Part shown: positions 15,954 to 24,811 of the stretch, piece by piece
Position numbering within the stretch: the first letter of the stretch is position 1
Layout: the number at the start of each line of letters is the position of its first letter
DNA from: an uncultured Bacteroidales bacterium
Lineage (GTDB): Bacteria > Bacteroidota > Bacteroidia > Bacteroidales > Paludibacteraceae
Direction: 5' to 3'
Length of the DNA stretch: 64,000 bases
Assembly: GCA_946187695.1 (NCBI GenBank)
Contig: CAMHSB010000001.1
Location: forward strand, 1 to 64,000
Program-made: the position numbers and the translations under genes
Notes under the pieces: model-generated
Told to the model about the DNA's origin: nothing
The model's database searches: none
What the model saw: the letters and a program-made list of their open reading frames with translations, nothing else

Positions 15954-18047
15954 GTGGATTTGGCTTATAGAGATATAAGTTATTGCAAGAATGTCGGTGC
16001 CAAACGTGCCGACATTCTTCGTAAAGAGCTCGGCGTCAACACCGCGCTGGACTTGATTCGTCAATATCCCTATAAGTACATTGACCGCAGTCGGTTCTAT
16101 AAGATAGCCGAACTGGACGACGAGGATACCTACGTGCAGATCATCGGTGAAGTGACCGAGTGGCACACGGTAGGTATCGGTAAAGCGCAGCGGTTGAGTG
16201 CGATGTTCTTCGACGGCACGCACCAGTGCGAGTTGGTCTGGTTCCAAGGCGTCAAATATGTTAAGTTGCAACGGGGCGTGAAGTACCTGCTTTTCGGCAA
16301 GCCATCCCGTTTCCAGCATATCTATAATTTCGTCCATCCGGAACTGACACCTTGGGATAAGGTGACGCCGGAGATGACGCAAGGTCTCGAGCCGTACTAC
16401 AACACGACCGAGACCATGAAGCGGCACGGGCTTAACTCGAAAGCCATGCGGACGATGATCGCCGCTCTGCTACCCGATCTGAAGCAAGGTGTGCCGGATA
16501 CAATAGGTGCAGACATCTTGCATCAGTACCGATTAATGAGTTTGACGGACGCATTGATCAACGTACACTTCCCGAAAGACACGCCCTCCATGCAGAACGC
16601 GCGGGCACGGTTGAAGTTCGAGGAACTGTTCTACGTCCAGCTGCAGATCCTACGGCAGATGAAACGGCGCGAACTGAATCCGGGCTTCACGATGCCGCTG
16701 GTCGGTAGCCGTTTCCATGCCCTGTACAAAGCTCTGCCGTTTGAACTGACGGGTGCCCAGAAACGGGTTATCCACGAGATACACGATGACCTCAAGTCGG
16801 GTCACCAGATGAACCGCTTGCTGCAAGGCGATGTCGGTTCGGGTAAGACGCTGGTGGCGCTGCTCTGCTGCCTGCTGGCTATCGATAACGGGTATCAGAC
16901 CTGTATCATGGCCCCGACGGAGATCTTAGCCAACCAACACTACGAGACGCTCAAAGCTTTTCTGGCTCCCTTGGGCGATGCGGTGCACGTGGCCTTACTC
17001 ACCGGATCCACAAGCCCCAAGAACCGCGTACCCATCCACAACGGCCTGATGAACGGTACGATACATATATTAATAGGTACGCACGCGTTATTGGAAGATA
17101 AGGTGCAGTGGAACAACTTGGGCTTCGTGGTCATCGATGAGCAACACCGTTTTGGTGTGGCACAGCGCGCCAAACTATGGACGAAGAACCAGATGCCGCC
17201 GCATATTCTCGTTATGACCGCTACGCCTATCCCGCGTACCTTGGCGATGACCGTGTACGGCGATCTGCATGTGTCGATCATCGACGAGTTACCTCCCGGA
17301 CGCAAGCCCATCCAGACCATCCATTACGATATCAACCGCCGCGCACAGGTCTATTCGTTTATGCGCAAACAGATCGATGCCGGACGGCAGATATACGTAG
17401 TTTATCCGCTTATCAAGGAGAACGAGAAGATGGACCTGCTGGATCTGCAGAACGGCTATAATGAATTGTGCGAGGCCTTTCCGGAATATAAGATCTCGAT
17501 GGTGCACGGTCAGATGAAAGCCTCGGACAAAGACCTGCAGATGCAACGTTTCGCGAGTGGTCAGACACAGATTCTTGTTGCCACGACCGTCATCGAGGTG
17601 GGGGTCAACGTGCCGAATGCGACCGTCATGATGATTCAGAACGCGGAGCGATTCGGCCTGAGTCAGTTGCACCAGTTGCGCGGACGCGTGGGTCGTGGCG
17701 GCGATCAGAGTTATTGTATCCTGCTGACGGACAACGAGATCAGTTCCGACACGCGCAAGCGGATGAATATTATGGTGGAGACCAACGACGGTTTCCGCAT
17801 CGCCGAGGCGGATCTGCAGTTACGCGGTCCGGGTGACCTCGAGGGCACGCTGCAGTCCGGTACACCTTTTGACCTGCATATCGCCAACCTTGCTACCGAC
17901 GGACGACTGGTGGCTCTGGCACGTCAAGCCGCTTTGGAGATACTTGACAAAGACCCGCTGCTCGAAGATGAGATGAACCGTATTTACAAGCGCCAATTGG
18001 ACATTCTACGCGTCCAACAGTCCTATAATTGGAGTGAAATAAGCTAA
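15954..18047 (+). CDS. recG: ATP-dependent DNA helicase RecG
   Basis: The 697-residue helicase rescues stalled forks and processes Holliday junctions. It has an N-terminal wedge/OB domain (about residues 1-230, including QIIGEVTEWHTVGIG). The helicase motifs are LQGDVGSGKTLVALL (Walker A, near 285), VIDEQHRFGV (DEQH box, RecG-specific), VMTATPIPRTLAMT, and VATTVIEVGVNVPNATVMMI with QLRGRVGRGGDQSYC. The length is normal. Translation starts at a GTG (15954), two bases after the tonB stop; no ATG fits better. Confidence 0.96.
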   Translation: MDLAYRDISYCKNVGAKRADILRKELGVNTALDLIRQYPYKYIDRSRFYKIAELDDEDTYVQIIGEVTEWHTVGIGKAQRLSAMFFDGTHQCELVWFQGVKYVKLQRGVKYLLFGKPSRFQHIYNFVHPELTPWDKVTPEMTQGLEPYYNTTETMKRHGLNSKAMRTMIAALLPDLKQGVPDTIGADILHQYRLMSLTDALINVHFPKDTPSMQNARARLKFEELFYVQLQILRQMKRRELNPGFTMPLVGSRFHALYKALPFELTGAQKRVIHEIHDDLKSGHQMNRLLQGDVGSGKTLVALLCCLLAIDNGYQTCIMAPTEILANQHYETLKAFLAPLGDAVHVALLTGSTSPKNRVPIHNGLMNGTIHILIGTHALLEDKVQWNNLGFVVIDEQHRFGVAQRAKLWTKNQMPPHILVMTATPIPRTLAMTVYGDLHVSIIDELPPGRKPIQTIHYDINRRAQVYSFMRKQIDAGRQIYVVYPLIKENEKMDLLDLQNGYNELCEAFPEYKISMVHGQMKASDKDLQMQRFASGQTQILVATTVIEVGVNVPNATVMMIQNAERFGLSQLHQLRGRVGRGGDQSYCILLTDNEISSDTRKRMNIMVETNDGFRIAEADLQLRGPGDLEGTLQSGTPFDLHIANLATDGRLVALARQAALEILDKDPLLEDEMNRIYKRQLDILRVQQSYNWSEIS

Positions 18048-18082
18048 AAAAAGCCTCTTTCTGCAAAAAAAATACAAAAAAA

Positions 18083-18114
18083 TTTGCTCAATTCAAAAAA
18101 AAGCAGTACTTTTG
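18083..18114 (+). promoter_or_regulatory. promoter of tRNA-Leu, rpsU and tcdA
   Basis: TTTG 18083-18086, 20-bp gap ending AAAAGCAG, TACTTTTG 18107-18114. It is nearly identical through the gap to the promoter of the tRNA-Met gene at 63334. Confidence 0.8.
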
Positions 18115-18149
18115 CACGCTTTTTCGCCTGAAAAGGATAGAATAAGCAA

Positions 18150-18229
18150 GCCCAGGTGGCGGAATAGGTAGACGCGTTGGTCTCAAACACCAATGGGAAA
18201 CCGTGCCGGTTCGATCCCGGCCCTGGGTA
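18150..18229 (+). tRNA. tRNA-Leu (CAA)
   Basis: The acceptor stem GCCCAGG pairs with CCTGGGT (one G-U pair) before discriminator A at 18229. The anticodon arm is TTGGT-CTCAAAC-ACCAA with anticodon CAA, reading UUG. The T arm is GCCGG-TTCGATC-CCGGC. A class II variable region is present. CCA is not encoded. It precedes rpsU by 20 nt on one likely transcript. Confidence 0.95.
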
Positions 18230-18235
18230 CTCGAA

Positions 18236-18241
18236 AGGAGG
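18236..18241 (+). promoter_or_regulatory. strong Shine-Dalgarno sequence of rpsU
   Basis: AGGAGG at 18236-18241, eight bases before the ATG of rpsU. It is the only full Shine-Dalgarno sequence I see at a gene start here. In Bacteroidota bS21 helps hide the anti-SD of 16S rRNA, and rpsU is known to keep such a site for autoregulation. Confidence 0.85.
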
Positions 18242-18249
18242 TGTAAGCA

Positions 18250-18444
18250 ATGATTATCGTTCCTGTAAAAGAAGGTGAGAACATCGAGCGCGCGATTAAG
18301 AAATTCAAACGCAAATTCGATAAGACGGGTGTCGTTAAAGAGCTCCGTCGTCGTCAACAATTCGACAAACCGAGTGAGTTGAAGCGAGTTAAGATGGCGC
18401 ATGCGAAGTATGTGCAATCATTGCACGCTCACGACGATATGTAA
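18250..18444 (+). CDS. rpsU: 30S ribosomal protein bS21
   Basis: The 64-residue basic protein begins MIIVPVKEGENIERAIKKFK and continues KFDKTGVVKELRRRQQFDKPS, the standard bS21 sequence. It binds the 30S platform near the 16S rRNA 3' end. A full-strength Shine-Dalgarno sequence precedes it, unlike its neighbours, which fits feedback control by ribosomes lacking bS21. It lies between tRNA-Leu and tcdA on one transcript, 4 nt before tcdA. Confidence 0.96.
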   Translation: MIIVPVKEGENIERAIKKFKRKFDKTGVVKELRRRQQFDKPSELKRVKMAHAKYVQSLHAHDDM

Positions 18445-18448
18445 TTCT

Positions 18449-19150
18449 ATGTTTAGTAGAAGTACAGCCCTGTTGGGCAAAGAAAGTATGACACTGCTGC
18501 AAAGCAAACGTGTCATACTTTTTGGTATAGGCGGTGTGGGATCCTGGTGCGCAGAATGTTTGATACGTACCGGACTCACCCACCTTACTATCGTGGACGG
18601 AGACAGTGTGCAGCCGTCCAACCTCAACCGCCAGCTGCCTGCCACCCAAGCCACACTCGGTCAACCGAAAGTGGAGGCCCTCAAAGAGCGGTTGCTCACC
18701 ATCAATCCTGAGGCGGAAATAGAGGCAGTTTTTGAAAACTACTACGCGGACGGCAAGACCGACAGCGGAGAGGATCTGAAGATTGGCGAATACGATTATG
18801 TGATTGACGCGATAGACAGCGTGGCGGCGAAGACAGACCTTATATTATACGCATCGCGCGTGCGCGGGTGCAAAACGTTCTCGTCGATGGGAGCCGCGCT
18901 GCGATTCGATCCCACGCAAGTGACGACCGGCGAACTGATGTCCATCCAAGGCGACGCACTCGCCAAGGCAGTCCGTGCACGCATGAAGAAGATCGGCCTG
19001 CATCCGAACAAAAAGATACGCTGCGTCTATTCGACTGAACAGGCGCAGCGCTGTGAGACACGAGGGTCGTTGATGCAGGTGACAGCCGTCTTCGGCTTAA
19101 CGCTTGCCTCCCTCGTTCTTTCTGATATTACAAGCCAAGCGAAGCTTTGA
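18449..19150 (+). CDS. tcdA: tRNA threonylcarbamoyladenosine dehydratase
   Basis: The 233-residue enzyme of the ThiF/E1 superfamily cyclises t6A37 to ct6A in ANN-decoding tRNAs. MFSRSTALLGKESMTLL at the N-terminus is typical. The nucleotide-binding loop is FGIGGVGSWCAECLIRTG, the E1 aspartate/arginine region is IVDGDSVQPSNLNRQL, and IDAIDSVAAKTDLI follows. The C-terminal IRCVYSTEQAQR is also typical of TcdA. The ATG at 18449 is preferred to an upstream one inside rpsU. The last 23 bp overlap the converging phosphosugar mutase gene. Confidence 0.9.
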   Translation: MFSRSTALLGKESMTLLQSKRVILFGIGGVGSWCAECLIRTGLTHLTIVDGDSVQPSNLNRQLPATQATLGQPKVEALKERLLTINPEAEIEAVFENYYADGKTDSGEDLKIGEYDYVIDAIDSVAAKTDLILYASRVRGCKTFSSMGAALRFDPTQVTTGELMSIQGDALAKAVRARMKKIGLHPNKKIRCVYSTEQAQRCETRGSLMQVTAVFGLTLASLVLSDITSQAKL

Positions 19151-20909
19151 TGGCCGGAACGCGGGCTTCGGCTTCGGCGGTGCAACGCTCGTAGTCGGCG
19201 CCGGTGAAGGGTTTGCCGGATTTAACCGGAATCTCGAAATAGAACTTGATCTTCGGCTCGGTACCGGAGGGGCGAACGGAAACTTTGAGACCGCCCTCCG
19301 TGAAGTACTGGAGCACATTGGAGGTAGCATGCAGCGGCATGTCGAAATCCGACTCAACCCACTTGCCGTCCTTGAGTTCCTGCTGCTTGAGGAGCTTGAA
19401 GTCTTTGATCTTGATGACTTTCTCGCCGGCGATCTCTTTCGGTGCGTTGGCGCGGTAGTCCTTCATCATCTGCTGGATCTCCTCTGCGCCGGTCTTGCCC
19501 GGACGAACGACGTTGATCGTGGTCTCTTTCTGGAAACCGTAATCCTCATAGATCTTAAGCAGGTAGTCGTACAGCGTCATGCCGTTATCCTTGGCGTAAG
19601 CAGCGATCTCGCAGATGAGGCAGATAGCCGAAGGCGAGCATTTATCGCGTACAGCGTCGTACGGCAGGAAGCCGAAGGACTCTTCACCACCACCGATATA
19701 TTTGCGCTTACCTTCCCACATACGGATACGGTTGGCAATCCATTTGAAGCCGGTATACTCGTCAGTAAGGGTAACGCCCTGTGCATCCGCAATCTTACGG
19801 ATGAGTTCGGAAGTCACGATGGTCTTGACGATGTACATGTCAGGACGCAGCTTGCCAAGCCTCTTCATGTTGTTGATGATGTAGTAGTGGTACATGATGT
19901 TTGTCTGGTTACCGTTGATGATAACCCACTCGCCCTTGTCGTTGCGGCAGACAATGGCTATACGGTCTGCGTCCGGGTCGGAAGCGATGACGAGGTCAGC
20001 GCCCAGTTTGGTACCGAGTTTCATACCGAGGGTCATAGCCTCAGCATTCTCAGGGTTCGGGGAAACGACTGTCGGGAAGTTACCGTCGATGACCATCTGC
20101 TCGGGTACTACATGGATGTTCTGGAAGCCCCAGCTGCGGAGGCACATCGGCACGATCTGACGGCCGGCACCGTGCATCGGGGTATAAACGATGTTAAGAT
20201 CTTTTTGACGCAGGATGGAGTCTTGGTCGATCATGACTTCCTTCACAGCCATCATGTAGTCGTAGTCCATCTCGCCGCCGATAATCTCGATGAGGTCTTT
20301 GTCAGCCTCCCATTTGACATCCGCGAGGGTCACTTTGTTGACCTCGTCGATGATACCCTGGTCATGCGGCTGGAGCACCTGCGAGCCGTCCTCCCAGTAG
20401 GCCTTGTAACCGTTGTACTCTTTCGGGTTATGAGAAGCCGTCACGTTCACACCGCCCTGACATTTCAGATGACGGATAGCAAAGCTCACCTCCGGCGTCG
20501 GGCGCAGGGACTCGAACAGATACACCTTAATGCCGTTCGCGGAGAAGATGTTGGCAACGGTCTCGGCGAAGAGACGACCGTTGTTACGGCAGTCATGGCC
20601 TACAACGACAGCAACGCGGCCGTCCTGTATGTTCTGGAAACCACCCTCTTTCTGTACTTTGAGCAGATAGTTGGCGTAACCCTGGGTAGCCATGGCTACG
20701 ATGTACTTGTTCATACGGTTGGTGCCCGGGCCCATGATACCGCGCAGACCGCCGGTACCGAACTCGAGGGTACGATAGAAAGCATCGATGAGGTCAGTCT
20801 TGTCCTCTGCTTCCATCATGGCTTTCACTTGTGCGCGGGTCTCTGCGTCAAACGGTTCGCGAGTCCATACCTCTGCGATCTCCATTACTTTTTTTAATTC
20901 TTCATTCAT
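19128..20909 (-). CDS. phosphoglucomutase/phosphomannomutase family enzyme
   Basis: The 593-residue cytoplasmic enzyme belongs to the alpha-D-phosphohexomutases, which interconvert 1- and 6-phosphosugars. The phosphoserine loop is VNVTASHNPKEYNGYKAYW near residue 150. The metal site is VIASDPDADRIAIVCRND near 310, the sugar loop GGGEESFGFLPYDAVRDK is near 415, and the phosphate-binding loop VRPSGTEPKIKFY is near the C-terminus. Its length matches the long PgcA-type class common in Bacteroidota. It is the last gene of a probable leftward set (TPM protein, lemA, hflX, hpt). Confidence 0.92.
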   Translation of the reverse strand: MNEELKKVMEIAEVWTREPFDAETRAQVKAMMEAEDKTDLIDAFYRTLEFGTGGLRGIMGPGTNRMNKYIVAMATQGYANYLLKVQKEGGFQNIQDGRVAVVVGHDCRNNGRLFAETVANIFSANGIKVYLFESLRPTPEVSFAIRHLKCQGGVNVTASHNPKEYNGYKAYWEDGSQVLQPHDQGIIDEVNKVTLADVKWEADKDLIEIIGGEMDYDYMMAVKEVMIDQDSILRQKDLNIVYTPMHGAGRQIVPMCLRSWGFQNIHVVPEQMVIDGNFPTVVSPNPENAEAMTLGMKLGTKLGADLVIASDPDADRIAIVCRNDKGEWVIINGNQTNIMYHYYIINNMKRLGKLRPDMYIVKTIVTSELIRKIADAQGVTLTDEYTGFKWIANRIRMWEGKRKYIGGGEESFGFLPYDAVRDKCSPSAICLICEIAAYAKDNGMTLYDYLLKIYEDYGFQKETTINVVRPGKTGAEEIQQMMKDYRANAPKEIAGEKVIKIKDFKLLKQQELKDGKWVESDFDMPLHATSNVLQYFTEGGLKVSVRPSGTEPKIKFYFEIPVKSGKPFTGADYERCTAEAEARVPAIKASLGL

Positions 20910-20937
20910 AAAGGTAATAATTTAAGTGTTAAACTAT

Positions 20938-21483
20938 TTATTCTTTTACTTTGTAAATTGCATCTAAATTCCGCCTGAAGCCGTCGAAATCGAGGCCGTA
21001 GCCGATTACGAACTCTTCGCTGATCTCATGGCCGACATAATCCGGTCTGGCATCTTCATACTCCAGTTTCTCCGGTTTGAAGAGCATCGTGGCTGTCTTC
21101 ACCGATGTAGCACCAAGTCCGCGCAGATGCGCTTTGAGTTGATGGATAGTCAGACCGGTATCCACGATATCTTCGATGATCACGACATCGCGGTTCTCTA
21201 CCACTTGCTGCAGGGGCACGATGAACTGCAACTGACCGGTCGTCTGCATGCCGTAATAGGAACTGACACGGATGAATGTCTCCTCGCAGCGGATGCTTGG
21301 ATCCAGTGCACGAATGAGGTCGGCTGCAAAGACAAAAGCGCCGTTGAGCACAATGACAAAGAGCGGTTCTTTGTCCTTATAATCGGCACTGATTTGGTGT
21401 GCTACTTGCTGCACGTCTTTCGCGATCTGCTCCGGCGTCAGCCATTCTTCAAAATGATACCCTTGTTCGTCAATACTTCTCAT
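20938..21483 (-). CDS. hpt: hypoxanthine phosphoribosyltransferase
   Basis: The 181-residue purine-salvage enzyme makes IMP/GMP from base and PRPP. The PRPP-binding motif is VVIIEDIVDTGLTIHQL at about residues 95-111. LFVIVLNGAFVFAADLIRAL is the N-terminal strand and loop region, and YVGHEISEEFVIGYGLDFDGFRR near the end carries the base-binding aspartate/phenylalanine region. Its ATG overlaps the hflX stop by 4 nt. Confidence 0.93.
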   Translation of the reverse strand: MRSIDEQGYHFEEWLTPEQIAKDVQQVAHQISADYKDKEPLFVIVLNGAFVFAADLIRALDPSIRCEETFIRVSSYYGMQTTGQLQFIVPLQQVVENRDVVIIEDIVDTGLTIHQLKAHLRGLGATSVKTATMLFKPEKLEYEDARPDYVGHEISEEFVIGYGLDFDGFRRNLDAIYKVKE

Positions 21484-22730
21484 ACGTCGTAATTTTGGAA
21501 AAGAAAATCATTATAGGGATAACGCTTTACGTGGATGGCTTTTATACGATCGTACAAAAGCGCACGCAATGCGTCGATATTATCTTTGTTCTTGGCGGAG
21601 ATGAAGATACAGTCCTCTCCGAGACGAGACATCCAGGTTTTCTCCAAGTCTTCGAGCGACAGGTTCTCCCTTAGAACCGGTGTCAGGTCGTCTTCCTCTT
21701 TCGGGATATAGGTAAAATTATCGATTTTGTTGAAGACCACAATGGTTGGTTTGTCCTCTTTACAAATGTCGGCAATGGTTTGCTGCACGACTTCGTACTG
21801 CTCTTCAAAGTTCGGATGGGAGATATCGACCACGTGTACCAGCAGGTCCGCTTCGCGCACTTCGTCCAGCGTCGATTTGAAGGACTCCACGAGGTGGTGC
21901 GGAAGTTTGCGGATGAAGCCGACGGTGTCGGACAGCAGGAACGGCAGGTTCTCTATCGTCACCTTGCGCACGGTGGTATCGAGGGTGGCGAACAGTTTGT
22001 TCTCCGCGAACACCTCGGATTTGGAGAGCAGGTTCATCAGGGTGGACTTGCCTACGTTGGTGTATCCGAAGAGCGCCACGCGCACCATTTTGCCGCGGTG
22101 CTGACGTTGGGTCGCCATCTGTTTGTCGATGGTCTTGAGTTGTTCGCGCAGTAGCGCGATGCGCTGACCGATGACGCGCTTATCGGCTTCTATCTGGGTC
22201 TCACCCATACCACGGTTCGTGCCGCCACCACCGCGCTGGCGGTCAAGGTGCGACCACATGCGGGTCAGACGAGGCAGCATGTACTGCAGATGTGCCATCT
22301 CGACCTGCGTCTTGGCATAACTCGTCTGCGCCCGCTGCAGGAAGATCTCAAGGATCAGTATCGTGCGGTCTATCACGCGTACGTCCGGCTTGCCCTTGTG
22401 ATTCAGCGCTTTCTCCAAATTCCTGATCTGCCGCGGACTCAACTCATCGTCAAAGATTACCACGTCTATGACGGTCTCCCTCCCTTGAGGGGAGGGCAGG
22501 GGATAGGTTTGAATAAATTGATCAATTTCACTCAGTTTGCCTTCTCCGACATAGGTGGCGGTATTGGGTTGGTCGAGTCGTTGCGTGAAGCGCTTGACAG
22601 GCACGATGCCGTGGGTGTCCGTCAGGAACGCCAGTTCGTCCAGATACTCTTTGGTACGGTCTTCGGGTTGGTTAGGCGTTATTAGTCCCACCAGCACCGC
22701 ATGCTCTATATAAGGTTTGATCTCTATCAA
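21480..22730 (-). CDS. hflX: ribosome-associated GTPase HflX
   Basis: The 416-residue GTPase splits stalled ribosomes. The N-terminal HflX domain contains TATYVGEGKLSEIDQF and ELSPRQIRNLEKAL, then the glycine-rich loop RQRGGGGTNRGMGETQIE. The G domain shows FGYTNVGKSTLMNLL (G1), SDTVGFIRKLPH (G3) and VFNKID (G4). The start is a TTG at 22730 that overlaps the lemA stop (TTGA); the protein starts as expected from homologues, so I keep it. The C-terminal hpt gene is coupled by a 4-nt overlap. Confidence 0.92.
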   Translation of the reverse strand: MIEIKPYIEHAVLVGLITPNQPEDRTKEYLDELAFLTDTHGIVPVKRFTQRLDQPNTATYVGEGKLSEIDQFIQTYPLPSPQGRETVIDVVIFDDELSPRQIRNLEKALNHKGKPDVRVIDRTILILEIFLQRAQTSYAKTQVEMAHLQYMLPRLTRMWSHLDRQRGGGGTNRGMGETQIEADKRVIGQRIALLREQLKTIDKQMATQRQHRGKMVRVALFGYTNVGKSTLMNLLSKSEVFAENKLFATLDTTVRKVTIENLPFLLSDTVGFIRKLPHHLVESFKSTLDEVREADLLVHVVDISHPNFEEQYEVVQQTIADICKEDKPTIVVFNKIDNFTYIPKEEDDLTPVLRENLSLEDLEKTWMSRLGEDCIFISAKNKDNIDALRALLYDRIKAIHVKRYPYNDFLFQNYDV

Positions 22731-23314
22731 AACTCCACTTTCGGTGCTTTGTTGGCACCTTCTTCTGCTTCAAAATACGGTTTCTTCTCAAATCCGAAGG
22801 CTCCGGCGATGATGTTGTTCGGGAAGCGGCGGATGCGGGTGTTGTAGTTACGCGCCGATTCGTTGAAGAGCTGGCGGGAGATGGTGATACGGTTCTCCGT
22901 GCCTTCGAGTTGTGCCTGCAGGTCGCGGAAGTTCTCGTTGGCCTTCAGGTCCGGATAGTTCTCCGCGATGGCGAGCAACTTGCCGAGGGCTTGACTCAGT
23001 TCGCCTTGTGCAGCTTGGAAAGCAGCCAGTTGTTCCGGTGTGGCGGTTGCGGGGTCGATGGTGATTTGCGTAGCGCGTGCGCGGGCGTCACCCACGCCTT
23101 GCAGCGTCTCGCTTTCATGGGCAGCGTAACCCTTCACGGTAGCTACGAGGTTAGGAACCAGGTCGGCACGACGCTGATATTGGTTCTCCACTTGCGACCA
23201 AGCGGACTCTACTTCCTCTTCCGCTGCCACGAAACTGTTGTACACATTAGCGACCCAAAGGGCGATGATTGCAAGAATACCTAAAACGACAATCCAAGGT
23301 AATGCTCTTTTCAT
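22727..23314 (-). CDS. lemA: LemA family protein
   Basis: The 195-residue protein has an N-terminal membrane anchor (LPWIVVLGILAIIALWVAN, about residues 5-23). It continues with the LemA helical domain: NSFVAAEEEVESAWSQVENQYQRRADLVPNLV, then ETLQGVGDARARA and SRQLFNESARNYNTRIRRFPN. The role of the family is not settled; it is probably an envelope protein, commonly paired with a TPM-domain partner. That partner is the next gene upstream, 86 nt away. Confidence 0.92.
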   Translation of the reverse strand: MKRALPWIVVLGILAIIALWVANVYNSFVAAEEEVESAWSQVENQYQRRADLVPNLVATVKGYAAHESETLQGVGDARARATQITIDPATATPEQLAAFQAAQGELSQALGKLLAIAENYPDLKANENFRDLQAQLEGTENRITISRQLFNESARNYNTRIRRFPNNIIAGAFGFEKKPYFEAEEGANKAPKVEF

Positions 23315-23384
23315 ATAATTAAAAATTTAAAATATTCTTTCACTCTTTCCCTCTTTAAACTTTCAACTTTCAACTTTCAAATAC

Positions 23385-23399
23385 GCGAGCTCTGCTCGC
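23385..23399 (-). terminator. short hairpin after the TPM-domain gene
   Basis: GCGAGC-TCT-GCTCGC lies immediately after the stop codon and is followed on the minus strand by three AAGTTGA-type 7-bp repeats, not by a T-run. It may be a processing or attenuation hairpin between the TPM gene and lemA. Confidence 0.4.
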
Positions 23400-23400
23400 T

Positions 23401-24321
23401 TTACCATTTCCCTCCGGCACCTCCGCCGAAGGTAGATCCTCCACCCCAGGAGCCACCTCCTCCGAAACCGCCCATTCCGCTGCGTCCGCCGCCTGAGATA
23501 TAGACGGTCCGTTGTCGTCTCGGGATGACGAAGGCGACGTTGAAGGTGTTGCCGCAGTTGCGGCAGCAGTAGGTGCGCAGTCCTTGTCCCGCGGATGCGT
23601 AGGTAGCGGCGATGAGGACTTGTTCACGCGTAGCGTGTGCACGGCGTTTGCCGCATTTGGGGCAGCGCTTGACGGATGCCCAATAGAGGATGAAGGTGAT
23701 CAGTATGAAGAGGCCCGTGAAGACCCCGATGATGCCCATGATTTCAGCGTCCGTCAGCTCGTCTTCGCCGTACTCGCCCCTGTTGGTGACAGAGCGGATG
23801 GATAGCAGTTCTTCGGGTGCTTCGCCGTCGGTGCATATCTCGTATATACGCAGTGCGCCGAGACAGAGTCCGTCGCCGTATTGTCCGGCGCGGAAGGCGG
23901 GGGTCATGTCGTCACGGATGATCTTCGAGCACTGCGCGTCCGTGAGCACGCCTTCGATGCCCACGCCGGTCATGATGCGTATGTCATGGCTGTCGAGCAC
24001 GAAGAGGATGAGCACGCCGGTGTTCTGTCCCTCGCGTCCCAGTCCCCAGCGCTGGAAGAGCTCGTAGGCGAAGTCGAAGGCTTCGCTCTCTCCTATTGAT
24101 TCGAGCGCGACGACGCACAGCTGTACGCGCGTAGCGCTCTCGAGTCGCGCGGCGCAGTCGTTGAGCCAGGCTACGCTGGAGTCCGGGAGGAGGGCATCGG
24201 GGTTCGCTACATAGAACGCCTGTCCCTGCCTCTTAGGGTCCGGAACGGACGCAGGGGTATAGACGGCCGCTTGCAGCGACATCGCCAGAAAGAATCCTAT
24301 GAAAATCACCCACTTCCTCAT
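23401..24321 (-). CDS. TPM-domain (YgcG-like) membrane protein with zinc ribbon
   Basis: The 306-residue product has a signal peptide (MRKWVIFIGFFLAMSLQA). A periplasmic TPM domain follows at about residues 25-165, with QLCVVALESIGESEAFDFAYELFQRWGLG and GVLILFVLDSHDIRIMTG. A transmembrane helix (GIIGVFTGLFILITFILYW) is next, then a zinc ribbon (CPKCGKR...CCRNCGN) and a Gly/Ser-rich tail. The start at 24321 is chosen because the promoter lies just upstream; a longer frame would cross it. TPM proteins often act with LemA, encoded next. Confidence 0.85.
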   Translation of the reverse strand: MRKWVIFIGFFLAMSLQAAVYTPASVPDPKRQGQAFYVANPDALLPDSSVAWLNDCAARLESATRVQLCVVALESIGESEAFDFAYELFQRWGLGREGQNTGVLILFVLDSHDIRIMTGVGIEGVLTDAQCSKIIRDDMTPAFRAGQYGDGLCLGALRIYEICTDGEAPEELLSIRSVTNRGEYGEDELTDAEIMGIIGVFTGLFILITFILYWASVKRCPKCGKRRAHATREQVLIAATYASAGQGLRTYCCRNCGNTFNVAFVIPRRQRTVYISGGGRSGMGGFGGGGSWGGGSTFGGGAGGKW

Positions 24322-24342
24322 GTGTCTATAGACTTTGCGGCG

Positions 24343-24374
24343 CAAAGTTACACAAAAAAAATGACATACGCAAG
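24343..24374 (-). promoter_or_regulatory. promoter of the TPM-lemA-hflX-hpt cluster
   Basis: Minus strand CTTG (24374-24371), 20-bp gap beginning CGTATGTCA, TAACTTTG (24350-24343). The leader is about 16 nt. Confidence 0.75.
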
Positions 24375-24407
24375 AGTATGCCATTTTTTTCTTGATTTTT
24401 CCGCAAA

Positions 24408-24677
24408 TTATTTACGGATGCCGAGCTCTTTGATGATAGCGCGGTAACGCTCGATGTCTTTTGCCTTCAGGTAATCCAACATGCGACGACGCTTACCAAC
24501 GAGGGCCGTCAGGGCGCGCTCTGTACCGAAGTCCTTACGGTTCTCTTTCAGGTGCTCGGTCAGGTGGTTGATACGGAAGGTGAACAAAGCGATTTGGCTC
24601 TCTGCAGAACCGGTGTTCTTAGCGTCGTTGCCGTACTTAGCGAACAACTCAGCTTTTTTCTCAGAAGTAAGATACAT
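24408..24677 (-). CDS. rpsO: 30S ribosomal protein uS15
   Basis: The 89-residue protein has the conserved uS15 segments TGSAESQIALFTFRINHLTEHLKENRKDF and RALTALVGKRRRMLDYLKAKD, and normal length. It binds the central domain of 16S rRNA and S6:S18. The leader between the promoter at 24773 and the ATG is about 90 nt and could hold an autoregulatory fold (GCTTT/AAAGC and GCGA/TCGC pairings), but no known S15 leader class can be confirmed by eye. Confidence 0.96.
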   Translation of the reverse strand: MYLTSEKKAELFAKYGNDAKNTGSAESQIALFTFRINHLTEHLKENRKDFGTERALTALVGKRRRMLDYLKAKDIERYRAIIKELGIRK

Positions 24678-24772
24678 TTCTGTTTTCTTTTTTAGTTTAA
24701 CAATGTCGGCTAAAGCAGCATCGCGAGGGTGACCACTTCGCCGGATTTAGCGCTTTCTCTCAAAAGCGGGTG

Positions 24773-24804
24773 CAAAAGTACTGCTTTTTTCTGATATACG
24801 CAAA
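24773..24804 (-). promoter_or_regulatory. rpsO promoter
   Basis: Minus strand TTTG (24804-24801), 20-bp gap beginning CGTATATC and ending GCAG, TACTTTTG (24780-24773). It overlaps neither ribD (ending 24812) nor rpsO. Confidence 0.78.
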
Positions 24805-24811
24805 TATTTTG

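Noticed and set aside
19104..20897. 597-codon plus-strand frame
   Set aside because: It is the antisense shadow of the phosphosugar mutase, whose catalytic motifs are all present on the minus strand.
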